A stretch of DNA of 64,000 bases. Origin: Fibrobacter sp. UWR2. GTDB lineage: Bacteria; Fibrobacterota; Fibrobacteria; Fibrobacterales; Fibrobacteraceae. This document shows, one piece after another, positions 17,662-26,058 of this stretch; positions within the stretch are counted from its first letter, which is position 1, and every line of letters begins with the position of its first letter. The notes below the pieces were generated by a model. It was not told where the DNA came from. It made no database searches and worked only from the letters and a program-made list of their open reading frames with translations. Made by a program: the position numbers and the translations under genes. Location: NCBI RefSeq assembly GCF_002210285.1, contig NZ_MWQE01000001.1, positions 744,001 through 808,000 on the forward strand, in the 5' to 3' direction.

Positions 17662-19083
17662 TCAAATGCCGTAGGCTTCTTTCTTGAGTTTTCGGAAGTA
17701 TTCGAATTGCGCTTTTGATGCGTTTTCCAGGGTGTAGGTGCGGCTCTTCTCGTAAACGCGCTCGCTCATGGCGCTGTAATCCTTGGGGTGGTTCTTCTTG
17801 AGCTCGTAGCACTTCTCAAGAGTATTGACCCAGGCGTCTTCGTCCATGGGGCAAATGAATCCGTGTGCCTCGTCGGAGACGATGCTCTTGGGTCCGCCAA
17901 AATCGCTGACAACGGCAGGGGTGCCGCTCGCCATGGCTTCGACGACCACGTTGCCGAAGGTGTCCGTCGTGCTCGGGAAAACGAAAAAGTCCGCATCGGC
18001 ATAGAGGCCCGCGAGAGTCTCGCCGCCCTGCTCACCGGAGAAGAGAACTTCGGGATGGTCTCGGTAGATTTCCTTGAGCTCATCGAGGTACCAACCGTAT
18101 CCGACGAACAAAAGCTGTACGTCGTTATGCCTTGCGGCAAACTTCATCCATACGTTGTTCAGGAAAGGAATGTTCTTTTCTTTGGAAATGCGCCCGCAGA
18201 ACATGAACTTTACGGTCTTTTTTTTACCGAATTTTTCCCAGGTGCCCTTGTTCGCATTCGATGGATCGAACTGATCGAGCGGAATCCCACGCGGAAGCAT
18301 TACAATCTGGTTGCGCGGGACTAGGAGCTGCTTGTTCAAAATCTCGACATAGTCGTGACAGGGGCTGATGACGGGTCTTGCCATCTTGTAAAAGATTCTC
18401 ATGAGCCACAGCACGTACACATGCATCCACTTGGCCTTCACGAGTGTCTTGGTGTAGGTGGGTACGTCGGTGCGGTAGTGGCTGAGAACCTTTACTCCGG
18501 CAACGAAAGCACAGAGCCGTACGAGCCAGGCGCCTGGGCTTGGGGTCTCGAGTTCGATAATGTCGACAGGGTATCGCTTTAGCAGGCGCAGTACCGGCCC
18601 GATGCGCATGATGTCGAGTTCGCTATTCGCATACCCGAGTAGTTCCATGCTAAAAAAACGCGGCAAGAGAAAGCAGTACCCGTTCTCGACGACACCGCAG
18701 GGGCGCGTGTTGAAGGCTATACCGGCAAGTCCGGCTTCCATGCCGTGTGAGCGCATGTAGGGAATGATATGGCGTAGGTTATTCGCAATGCCGTTTGTCT
18801 CGTCGAGCAGGTCGCTGTAGAATAGCACCCGTACCTTGTCGGGGTCGCGTTCCTTTCGCTCCTTGTTCATGGCGAAGCGGAGCTTTATGAGTCCTGGAAT
18901 GTTTAAAAGCCAGATGCCGAAAATGATAGGCGGAATCCAGCAGGTACGGATATTTCCGGGAGGCTTGTGCTTCATGGCCCAGTACTTGCGGAACGTACTG
19001 GTGACATGCCTGCCATAGATGGGTGTACGTTTGTCAAGAATGTCGGTCAGTCTAACCCTTGTTGAACTTGACGCAGTCGTCAT
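17662..19083 (-). CDS. GT4-family glycosyltransferase, copy 2 of a tandem pair
   Basis: 473 aa, clearly paralogous to the gene downstream along the whole length, including the N-terminal extension (RTPIYGRHVTSTFRKYW, PPGNIRTCWIPPIIFG) and VRVLFYSDLLDETNGIANNL. Catalytic-side motifs: FMFCGRISKEKNIPFL and DTFGNVVVEAMASGTPAVVS. The ATG at 19081-19083 lies inside hisA, a 32-base overlap. The start is supported because it gives the same N-terminal length as copy 1. Likely a membrane-associated sugar transfer to a lipid or envelope glycan, since the N-terminal segment is hydrophobic. Confidence 0.88.
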   Translation of the reverse strand: MTTASSSTRVRLTDILDKRTPIYGRHVTSTFRKYWAMKHKPPGNIRTCWIPPIIFGIWLLNIPGLIKLRFAMNKERKERDPDKVRVLFYSDLLDETNGIANNLRHIIPYMRSHGMEAGLAGIAFNTRPCGVVENGYCFLLPRFFSMELLGYANSELDIMRIGPVLRLLKRYPVDIIELETPSPGAWLVRLCAFVAGVKVLSHYRTDVPTYTKTLVKAKWMHVYVLWLMRIFYKMARPVISPCHDYVEILNKQLLVPRNQIVMLPRGIPLDQFDPSNANKGTWEKFGKKKTVKFMFCGRISKEKNIPFLNNVWMKFAARHNDVQLLFVGYGWYLDELKEIYRDHPEVLFSGEQGGETLAGLYADADFFVFPSTTDTFGNVVVEAMASGTPAVVSDFGGPKSIVSDEAHGFICPMDEDAWVNTLEKCYELKKNHPKDYSAMSERVYEKSRTYTLENASKAQFEYFRKLKKEAYGI

Positions 19084-19828
19084 ACTTCACTCCTTTCCCA
19101 CCGAAAAGGTCAAGTGCCGATCCGATGGTGAGGTCAACTTTTCCGCCCGAAATATCTTTGACGTGTTTTAGGTCTTCTAGTGTTTTTGCACCGCCTGCGT
19201 AGGTGGCGGGAATAGGGCTGTGGGCGGCAAGGAACCGTATTAGGTCATCGTCCATTCCTTGCTGCTTGCCTTCGACATCGGCTGCGTGTACCAGGAACTC
19301 GTCGCAGTAGCGGGCAAGTTTGGTAAGCGTCTCTTCTGTAATCTCGACGTCGATAAGCGTCTGCCAGCGGTTTATCGCGATATTCCAGTGGGGTACTTCG
19401 CCTGGTGCGGAGGTGCGCTTGCAGCTGAGGTCCAGAACCAGGTGTTCCTTGCCGACAACTTCTACAAGGCGTTCCAGGCGGCTGATGTCGAATTTACCTT
19501 CGGGGAAAATCCAACTCGTGACAATCACGTGGCTTGCGCCGGCGTCGATGTATTCCTTCGCATTGTCCGCGGTGATTCCTCCACCCACTTGGAGCCCGCC
19601 TGGGTATGCCGAAAGTGCGGCCTTTGCCGCATCGACATTTCCCTTGCCGAGCATTATTACGTGCCCGCCCTTGATGTTGTCTTTCTTGTAGAGTTCTGCG
19701 AACCACGCAGGGGAACGATCCGTCTCGAAGTTGGTCTTGAGGCCCACACCGCTATCGTTTAGGGAACTTCCGACAATCTGCTTGACTTTGCCGTCGTGCA
19801 AGTCTATACAAGGGCGAAACTTGGTCAT
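19052..19828 (-). CDS. hisA: ProFAR isomerase, eukaryotic-type HisA
   Basis: 258 aa (beta-alpha)8 barrel. Isomerises ProFAR to PRFAR in histidine synthesis. The sequence FRPCIDLHDGKVKQIVGSSL, GGLQVGGGITADNAKEYIDAGASHVIVTSWIF, LVLDLSCKR and PATYAGGAKTLEDL follow the fungal/plant HIS6 pattern rather than E. coli HisA. Asp9 and the Asp of LDLSC are the expected acid/base pair. Begins with a one-base overlap (TGATG) to the upstream lipocalin-like gene and overlaps the GT4 gene downstream by 32 bases. No other his gene is in the window. Confidence 0.93.
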   Translation of the reverse strand: MTKFRPCIDLHDGKVKQIVGSSLNDSGVGLKTNFETDRSPAWFAELYKKDNIKGGHVIMLGKGNVDAAKAALSAYPGGLQVGGGITADNAKEYIDAGASHVIVTSWIFPEGKFDISRLERLVEVVGKEHLVLDLSCKRTSAPGEVPHWNIAINRWQTLIDVEITEETLTKLARYCDEFLVHAADVEGKQQGMDDDLIRFLAAHSPIPATYAGGAKTLEDLKHVKDISGGKVDLTIGSALDLFGGKGVKYDDCVKFNKG

Positions 19829-20871
19829 CAGTCCTTAACTCCCGTAACGGTCCAGTCGAGTTTTTTGCCGTGACTTGCATCGCTACGCCCGCGGTAGAAC
19901 ATGACCTCTCCGCCGGCGGCAATCTTCATGGCTTTCTTTGCGAACCATCCGTCAATCTTGTCCAAAAGCGATGCCTTCTGGTAGGTTTTGCCTACGGGGA
20001 ACGAGAGTGCGGGGGAACCGTCCTTCCATTCAATGGAGAGTTCCTTTTTCGGGAATTTCTTGCCGCTGTATTTTTCGCCGTCTTCCTTGATGCTTGCTGG
20101 GAGTACAACCTTGGAGCCTTCGCCTCCGTTGTAAAGCACGTACCCGAGCAATCCGCCTTTAGGCGTAATGGAAATCCTGCCGGCATAGAGGGGCGAGCGG
20201 GCGTTCGTGCTAAAGTTGAGCGAACGGAGGGCGATTTCGGTCGGCTGTACCGTTTGCCATGTCTGGTCCATGTAGGCGTAGCCCTTCACGGAGATGGTGT
20301 CTTCATTGTAGCCGATGCGGCCAGAGACGCGCCCGTAGGGAATGTGGATATACTGCGCGAATTTTTCGCTGCCGACTTTCCACACGCCGTCACCTAGGAC
20401 CTTGCCCTGCTCGGCGCTTTCGAACGTAAGGTCAAGGAAGAATTTGCCTTCCTTGTCGGCGGTAAACAGCACACGGTGGCCCTTGCCGGGCTTGTTTTCC
20501 ATCATGTATTCGCCCTTGATGTCGATGGTCGACTTTTCCTTGAGGGCCTTGAGGCGTTCTGGTGGATACTGGCGGCCTACGGTATGGGTCTTGCCCTTGA
20601 AATTCCAGAGTGTCATGTCGCAGCCGATTTTTCGGCCGGAACCGGGAACATTAAGCGTGGAATAGTTGATAAAAGCGCGTGTGCCGTTGTCGAATACGAA
20701 CTGGTAACTCCAGTTTTCGTTGAAATCCTTGGCATTCGAACTGTGTGGCATAAAATCGCTTGCGGTGAGGTTGCGTGCAGAGCCTGCAGGGGCTGTAACA
20801 TCGCTTGCCCAGGCACTTGCGACGAGACTCACGGCGATTGCCATAATAATCATGTTTACGTTGTTTCGCAT
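19828..20871 (-). CDS. Secreted lipocalin-like protein (CrtC/AttH/Svf1-like), tentative
   Basis: 347 aa. Signal peptide ~1-22 (MIIMAIAVSLVASAWASD). Two lipocalin-like halves are suggested: ENWSYQFVFDNGTRAFINYS, later SVKGYAYMDQTWQTVQPTEIALRSLNFS. The GYAYMDQTW segment resembles the G-x-G-Y-x-D-H-x-W signature of the hydroxyneurosporene synthase/AttH/Svf1 superfamily. Role and ligand unknown; the other assignment would be an unnamed periplasmic beta-rich protein. First gene of the lipocalin-hisA-GT4-GT4-mutY run. TATTTT lies seven bases before the ATG with no SD, similar to the leaderless genes in this window. Confidence 0.6.
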   Translation of the reverse strand: MRNNVNMIIMAIAVSLVASAWASDVTAPAGSARNLTASDFMPHSSNAKDFNENWSYQFVFDNGTRAFINYSTLNVPGSGRKIGCDMTLWNFKGKTHTVGRQYPPERLKALKEKSTIDIKGEYMMENKPGKGHRVLFTADKEGKFFLDLTFESAEQGKVLGDGVWKVGSEKFAQYIHIPYGRVSGRIGYNEDTISVKGYAYMDQTWQTVQPTEIALRSLNFSTNARSPLYAGRISITPKGGLLGYVLYNGGEGSKVVLPASIKEDGEKYSGKKFPKKELSIEWKDGSPALSFPVGKTYQKASLLDKIDGWFAKKAMKIAAGGEVMFYRGRSDASHGKKLDWTVTGVKD

Positions 20872-20896
20872 TACTATAAAAATAGAAATTTAGGTG

Positions 20897-20925
20897 AAAA
20901 AAGACGCCCTTTTATCGGGGCGTCT
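20897..20925 (-). terminator. Minus-strand intrinsic terminator of the aroE-aroKB-epimerase unit
   Basis: On the minus strand AGACGCCC, an 8-base loop, GGGCGTCT, then a run of T (plus-strand A at 20897-20902). Perfect 8-bp stem, 29 bases after the epimerase stop. Confidence 0.8.
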
Positions 20926-20953
20926 GTCGTTATGTCGGAATCTTTGAGCGTGT

Positions 20954-21937
20954 TTACAGTGGCAGGTCCTTGCCCATGCCGTTCTTGAGTTCGGTGCGGC
21001 GGCGTACCACCATCTCGTTGAATAGGTCGGTGAGGCTGTCTTCGATGCTAATCATGGGCTTCCAGCCGAGAGCATTGATCTTGGTTGGGTCGCCAACAAG
21101 CAGGGGAATGTCGTTGATGCGCTCGTATGCAGGGTCGAACCTGAAATCTACGCTGACACCGGCGATATCTACGAGCATATCTACGAGTTCGCGGAATGTA
21201 TAGGCCTTCCCGCTGCAAATATTATACACCTGGCCCGATTCCGATGTCTTGAGAATCTGTATCATCGCCCGGGCCACGTCGCGCACGTCAACCACGTCAC
21301 GGCTGATGTCGAGGCTTCCAGAATAGATGACGGGTTCGGTGTGATAATACTTGATTTTCACCAGCTGGTAGGTGATAGAAGGGATGGCGAAACGCCTGCT
21401 GTGGTGTGGACCCGTAAAATGGAACGGTCTCACGGCCACGATGTGCATGTCGTTGGCATTGCGGAACTGGTTCCCGAGAATTTCCATGCATGCCTTCGAT
21501 GTCGCGTAGGGCGTGAGCGGGTTCGGAAGGTCGGTTTCCTTGTGTAGGTAGGTGAGGTGCTGCTCCGTGCGACCGTAGATTTCGCTCGAACTCAGGAGCA
21601 TCACTTTAGCCCTTGGCGCCACCTGGCGGACAGCTTCGAGGAGGGTCTGTGTGCCGAGCAGGTTGATATTCAGCGTTTCGTATGGCTTCTTGTAGCTGAG
21701 CCCCACCGAGGACTGGCTTGCAAGATGGAATACGTGCGTGGGTTGCACCTTCTGCATCATTTCAAGGACTTCCTTGAAGTTCAGCATGTCGCCGGTGAGG
21801 TACTGTACTCCCTCAACCTTTTGCCAGGGCTGCGGTTGCTCGTCGCTAAAACTGTACAGGTCCTTTTCTGTACCCATGAGGTTTGATAGAATGTGGAAAC
21901 CAAGTCCACCTGTTCCACCTGTGACCAGTATACTCAT
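20954..21937 (-). CDS. NAD-dependent epimerase/reductase, GDP-6-deoxy-mannose reductase-like
   Basis: 327 aa, extended SDR. VTGGTGGLGFHIL is the NAD(P) loop; the active site is Ser in LLSSSEIYG and Tyr/Lys in YATSK. VRPFHFTGPHHSRRF and the later RDVVDVRDVARAM match GDP-4-keto-6-deoxymannose reductases (Rmd) and GDP-mannose 4,6-dehydratase relatives. Would make a deoxy-sugar nucleotide for surface glycans. The stop of aroK/aroB is right next to its start (gap zero to one base), so expression is coupled with shikimate genes though the pathways differ. Confidence 0.85.
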   Translation of the reverse strand: MSILVTGGTGGLGFHILSNLMGTEKDLYSFSDEQPQPWQKVEGVQYLTGDMLNFKEVLEMMQKVQPTHVFHLASQSSVGLSYKKPYETLNINLLGTQTLLEAVRQVAPRAKVMLLSSSEIYGRTEQHLTYLHKETDLPNPLTPYATSKACMEILGNQFRNANDMHIVAVRPFHFTGPHHSRRFAIPSITYQLVKIKYYHTEPVIYSGSLDISRDVVDVRDVARAMIQILKTSESGQVYNICSGKAYTFRELVDMLVDIAGVSVDFRFDPAYERINDIPLLVGDPTKINALGWKPMISIEDSLTDLFNEMVVRRRTELKNGMGKDLPL

Positions 21938-23560
21938 CTAGACCTCTTTTCCTCGGATAGCATCCCAGGATTTGTTGATGATTTCCTTGTCCACGTTGAC
22001 AATCTTCTGTACCTTCCCGATTTTTTCGGGGAGAATGTAGACGCGCGTACCCTTTTCGGCCTTCTTATCGACGCCCATGGCGTTCCAGGCCTTTTCGGTA
22101 TCGATATCGAATGTTTTCGGGAAGCCGAGCGCATCGAGAAGCGCGTTCTGGCGCTTTTCGGCGGCTTCGTCGAGCATACCGAGCGCTACGGCAACACGTG
22201 CGGCGACGCGCATGCCCAGGGACACGGCGATGCCGTGGCTGAACACGTTGTAGTTCGTGACTTTTTCGATGGCATGGCCGAAGGTGTGCCCGTAGTTGAG
22301 AATTGCGCGGAGTCCGGATTCCTTTTCGTCGATGCCTACGACTTCCGCCTTGATTTGGCAACTGCGGAAAATCATGTGCTTGAGCGCTTCGGAATCGCGT
22401 TTCTTTATTTTGTCTGTATTCTGTTCCAGATAACTGAAAAATTCTTCGTCGTAAATGACTCCGTACTTCACGATTTCGGCAAGGCCTGCGAGGTATTCCG
22501 TGTCGTTCAATGACGAAAGGACGGAGAGGTCGCAAACGACGGCCTTCGGCTGGTAGAATGCGCCGATCATGTTCTTGCCTTCGGGGTGGTTCACCGCCAC
22601 CTTGCCACCGACCGAACTATCGACCATGGAAAGGAGCGTCGTCGGGAACTGGATGAATGGGATGCCGCGTTGGTAGGTGGCCGCTCCGAAACCGGCCATG
22701 TCGCCTACAACGCCGCCGCTGAACTGCAGCAGGCAACTCTTGCGTGTGTAGCCGCGGTGCAGCATGAAGCTGAAAAGCTGGTTCAGGTTATGGAGAGTCT
22801 TGTTGCGCTCGCCTGCCTGGAACTTGAAAATCGGACAGCGCCCCGCCTGGCCGCGGAGCATGTTCAGCATGTTCCCCTGCGCCTTCGCGATGGTCGTATC
22901 GGTGCAGACCAAGAAGTCGTGCGTGGGCGAAAGGCGCAGACCCTCGAGCAGCGCCGAGGACTCGGGCACGATGTTCTCGCCGATAAAGATGGGGTAGCGT
23001 CCGCCGCTGCTCGGGCATACGTCCAGCGCGTGGCTGTTCCAGAACCGCAGCATGCGGAGGATATGTTCGATGACATGCGCTTCGGAGGCTTCGTTCGTGC
23101 TTTCGACGCTGAAGTCGGCGTGCGCGTAGTTCTTCTCGCGATCCTTGAGCATTGCCTTGATTTTCTCGAGGCGTTCTTCGTCGGAGAGGTTTGCCAGCAG
23201 GGGGCGCGTGTTCTTGCGCCCGATGCGTTCAGAGAGAATCTCGGGTTTGGCCCACAGGCGGATAAGTGTGCCGGATTCGCGTATGACCTTGAGGTTTTCT
23301 TCGCGGTTCAGTGCGCCGCCTCCGAGCGAGACGACCTGCGGATTTTCGTTGTGTGCGATTTCGGCAATGACTTCGGATTCCATCTCGCGGAATTTCGCTT
23401 CGCCGTCAGTCTCGAAAATTTCACTGATGCTCTTGCCTGCGCGTTCGACAATCACTGCGTCGGTATCGACAAACGGGCGGCCCAGGCGTTCTGCCATGGC
23501 CCTGCCGGTGCGGCTCTTGCCGCTTGCCATAAAGCCGGTGAAAAAGATATGCTGTCTCAT
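21938..23560 (-). CDS. aroKB: Fused shikimate kinase - 3-dehydroquinate synthase
   Basis: 540 aa from ATG 23560. Residues ~1-165 are shikimate kinase: Walker A GFMASGKS, the shikimate-binding DTDAVI, FREMESEV and the lid arginine in RKNTRPLLA. Residues ~175-540 are 3-dehydroquinate synthase: SGGVVGDMAGFGAATYQRGI, PTTLLSMVDSSVGGKVAVNHPEGKNMIGAFYQP, and metal ligands in LNYGHTFGHAIE. The frame is open 71 codons further upstream but that part lies inside aroE; ATG 23560 starts exactly at the kinase. The same order of fusion is known in a few bacteria such as Thermotoga. It is one base from aroE. Confidence 0.95.
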   Translation of the reverse strand: MRQHIFFTGFMASGKSRTGRAMAERLGRPFVDTDAVIVERAGKSISEIFETDGEAKFREMESEVIAEIAHNENPQVVSLGGGALNREENLKVIRESGTLIRLWAKPEILSERIGRKNTRPLLANLSDEERLEKIKAMLKDREKNYAHADFSVESTNEASEAHVIEHILRMLRFWNSHALDVCPSSGGRYPIFIGENIVPESSALLEGLRLSPTHDFLVCTDTTIAKAQGNMLNMLRGQAGRCPIFKFQAGERNKTLHNLNQLFSFMLHRGYTRKSCLLQFSGGVVGDMAGFGAATYQRGIPFIQFPTTLLSMVDSSVGGKVAVNHPEGKNMIGAFYQPKAVVCDLSVLSSLNDTEYLAGLAEIVKYGVIYDEEFFSYLEQNTDKIKKRDSEALKHMIFRSCQIKAEVVGIDEKESGLRAILNYGHTFGHAIEKVTNYNVFSHGIAVSLGMRVAARVAVALGMLDEAAEKRQNALLDALGFPKTFDIDTEKAWNAMGVDKKAEKGTRVYILPEKIGKVQKIVNVDKEIINKSWDAIRGKEV

Positions 23561-23561
23561 T

Positions 23562-24479
23562 TTAGCCTTGCATCCCTTTGCGCATGATTGACGCGAGTTC
23601 TGAATTCTGTTTGTCCGCCGTTTCGGCAGGGAACCACTTGCGAAAACTTTCGATGCCCTGGTGTACGAGCATCCCTTCGCCGGTAACGGCCTTGCAGCCC
23701 TGGGCTGCGGCCATCTGCAAAAGCTTGGTCTGTACGGGCGTGTACACGATGTCGCATACCGCTTGCCCGGCATGGAGGCTTTCCTTGGGGAGCGGGCTCT
23801 CGTCTACGTTCGGAGTCATGCCGACCGATGTGGCATTGATGATAATGTCCTGTTCGGGTGATATCTTTGAAAAATCGTCGAATGTAACCGCTTTTACGGC
23901 AGAACCTTTGCCTGCCTTCGCGAACAGTTCGTTCAGGCTGTCTGCGAGCGCTTGTCCCTTTTCGATGTTCCGGCATACGATGGTGAGCGAGTTCCCCTGC
24001 TCGACGAGCGTGTAGGCGATTGCCTTTGCCGCGCCGCCGTTCCCGAGGAGGGCTACCTTCTTGTTGCTGGCGACAACGCCGTTCTCCTCGAGGTTGCGGA
24101 TGCAGCCGTAAGGGTCGGTAGTCGTGCCGCAGAGTGTGCCTCCGACGATTCCGTCTTTCCAGTAGAGGGTGTTCACGCTGCCCGTGAACCGGCTGATCTC
24201 GCTCAGTTCGTCGATGAGTTTCGGGGTGCCGTCCTTGCCGGTGAATTCCGTCTTGTACGGGATGGTCACGTTTGCTCCGCGGAAACCCATGGAACGGAAC
24301 CCGCGGATGGCGTCTGCGAAATTTTCCGGTTCGGGAGCATAGGGAAGGTAGCGTGCGTTTATGTGGAGCGCATCAAAAAGCGCATTGTGCATCGCGGGCG
24401 ACTTGCTGTGCGCCACGGGATGCCCGAAAATACAGAGCGTTTCTGTCTGGCCGTCTATACCGGCGGATATCTTAGTCAA
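23562..24479 (-). CDS. aroE: Shikimate dehydrogenase
   Basis: 305 aa. NADPH-dependent reduction of 3-dehydroshikimate. FGHPVAHSKSPAMHNALF is the shikimate-binding N-terminus, NVTIPYKTEF carries the catalytic Lys, VALLGNGGAAKAIAYTL the NADPH loop, and INATSVGM is family-typical; LVHQGIESFRKW is near the C-terminus. Start: TTG 24479 with AGAGG about five bases upstream; no ATG is available before the domain. First gene of the aroE-aroKB-epimerase transcript. With the fusion it covers three consecutive functions of the shikimate pathway except AroD/Q. Confidence 0.95.
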   Translation of the reverse strand: MTKISAGIDGQTETLCIFGHPVAHSKSPAMHNALFDALHINARYLPYAPEPENFADAIRGFRSMGFRGANVTIPYKTEFTGKDGTPKLIDELSEISRFTGSVNTLYWKDGIVGGTLCGTTTDPYGCIRNLEENGVVASNKKVALLGNGGAAKAIAYTLVEQGNSLTIVCRNIEKGQALADSLNELFAKAGKGSAVKAVTFDDFSKISPEQDIIINATSVGMTPNVDESPLPKESLHAGQAVCDIVYTPVQTKLLQMAAAQGCKAVTGEGMLVHQGIESFRKWFPAETADKQNSELASIMRKGMQG

Positions 24480-24589
24480 TGTAACCTCTTTTGTCCGCCC
24501 ACCTGGGGCTGAACTATTAAATCTTATGTCTAAAGATATATATTGTTTAGGCAGGAAAAGTTCAGTCGGCCCTGTAAATAAGATTTAAC

Positions 24590-24598
24590 GGGGGGGGG
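24590..24598 (+). repeat. Run of nine G
   Basis: G9 between the divergent aroE and beta-helix genes, about 90 bases before ATG 24687. Such tracts are prone to slippage; here it is outside coding sequence. The rest of the gap is AT-rich with no recognisable gene. Confidence 0.9.
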
Positions 24599-24686
24599 TA
24601 GGGATTGATCTCTTGTTGCCATGGGCTGTATTTCTTGTTACCTTTCGCGAAAGAGGTGGTTTGGAGTCTTTTTAAAAGGAATGGAT

Positions 24687-25991
24687 ATGAAAAAACTCTC
24701 TCTTTGCTCAACGGCACTTGCCGTGGCCCTCTTTTTTGCTGGCCAGGCATTTGCTAAAGACTGGTATGTAAGCCCGAGCGGCAAGAACAAGAACGAAGGA
24801 ACATCCCCGTCTGCACCTCTTAAGAACATCTGGAAGGCAATCGAACTCGCTGCTGCGGGTGATGTCATTCATGTGGCTGCAGGTAACTACAACGGACAGA
24901 TGAAGCAGGGCTGGATCAAGCTCGATAAGCCTGTTTCGCTCATTGGTGGCTACTCCGACGATTTCGAGACACGCGATGTCATCAAGAACAAGACGATGTT
25001 CCAGCCCACCAACGAGATGAACTCCACCAAGGGCCAGGGCATTTTGCATATCAACTACAAGGGCGCAGATGCGAAGGTCGTGATTGACGGTTTTATCTTC
25101 GACCAGGGCGAAGCGAACAGCTACCACGCGGTGAACGGCAAGCCCGAAGGTGTCGCTACCGGCATGTGGCTTGAACCTCCCGCAAAGGGCAATACCACTA
25201 ACCCCTCGCTGAACGTGTACAGCCTCTATGGCGAAAATTCCGAAGGCGACCTCACCATCCAGAACTGCGTGTTCGTGAACGCCGGTAACATTGCCTTGCA
25301 GGTGAACCATTTCGCGGGTAAAGTGAAGGTCTTGAATAATGTATTCATCGCCAACCGTATCATTGGCGCGAATGTACTTGCCAAGCAGAACAAGCTGGGT
25401 GCGGTTGACTATGAATTTGCGTACAATACGGTGATGTTCACCTGGACCCGAACCAAGCTTTTCGAGGACATGGGCTATGGAGTGCGTTCCAACACGAACT
25501 GCTTTAGCCGCATCCACAACAACCTGCTTGCGCTCAACATGATGGCGGGCTTTGACAACACGAAGGGTGACCCGAAGACAAAGAAGGTTTGGCTCGACAA
25601 GAACGCGTTTATCTTGAACAAGAAGGGCGACGTGACTGTTACGGTGAGCCCGAGCATTCTTTGGCTGAACGTTGCCGATGACCAGTTTGAGGACTTGGAA
25701 GATGCCCCGAGCATCGAGAGCCTGAACGGCAACATCTCCATCAGCGACCCGAGCATTTTCAAGGGCAAGATTAACCAGGCTTATCTGGAAGGATTCCTGA
25801 ATGCGACCTACACCGAGCAGACCTCGTACAACGAGAACTCCCCAGCGAACCTGTTCCGTGCCGCCATGGGCCTGAACAAGCAGGGCTCCATCTCTTCCAA
25901 GGTATCGATGTTCATGAACAAGTACCCGATGGAAGAATCTCTGCTCCTCTTCGGTCTCATGGAAGGCTATGGCGCCCAGATGCCGAAATAG
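24687..25991 (+). CDS. Secreted right-handed parallel beta-helix protein
   Basis: 434 aa. ATG 24687 has AAAAGGA at the right distance; upstream ATGs at 24621 and 24681 are in frame but lack an SD. Signal peptide ~1-21 (MKKLSLCSTALAVALFFAGQAFA). The mature N-terminus DWYVSPSGKNKNEGTSPSAPLKNIWKAIELAAAGDVIHVAAGNYN is a DUF1565-like start of beta-helix proteins; middle turns NCVFVNAGNIALQVNHF, NNVFIANRIIGANV and HNNLLALNMMAGFDN repeat the coil pattern. Possibly polysaccharide-binding or cleaving; no catalytic residues are identified. Confidence 0.75.
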   Translation: MKKLSLCSTALAVALFFAGQAFAKDWYVSPSGKNKNEGTSPSAPLKNIWKAIELAAAGDVIHVAAGNYNGQMKQGWIKLDKPVSLIGGYSDDFETRDVIKNKTMFQPTNEMNSTKGQGILHINYKGADAKVVIDGFIFDQGEANSYHAVNGKPEGVATGMWLEPPAKGNTTNPSLNVYSLYGENSEGDLTIQNCVFVNAGNIALQVNHFAGKVKVLNNVFIANRIIGANVLAKQNKLGAVDYEFAYNTVMFTWTRTKLFEDMGYGVRSNTNCFSRIHNNLLALNMMAGFDNTKGDPKTKKVWLDKNAFILNKKGDVTVTVSPSILWLNVADDQFEDLEDAPSIESLNGNISISDPSIFKGKINQAYLEGFLNATYTEQTSYNENSPANLFRAAMGLNKQGSISSKVSMFMNKYPMEESLLLFGLMEGYGAQMPK

Positions 25992-26018
25992 TCTGCATCT
26001 ATAACAAAGTTTTTTCAG

Positions 26019-26045
26019 GGCATTCCCGTTTGCGGAATGCCTTTT
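26019..26045 (+). terminator. Terminator hairpin immediately before the cysK promoter
   Basis: GGCATTCC, 7-base loop, GGAATGCC, TTTT: perfect 8-bp stem, 28 bases after the stop of the beta-helix gene. The T run runs into CTATATT, the cysK promoter element. Confidence 0.8.
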
Positions 26046-26046
26046 C

Positions 26047-26052
26047 TATATT
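26047..26052 (+). promoter_or_regulatory. TATATT six bases before cysK ATG (leaderless-type)
   Basis: TATATT-N6-ATG, no SD. The terminator and this element leave no room for a 5' untranslated region. Confidence 0.55.
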
Positions 26053-26058
26053 CATTAC

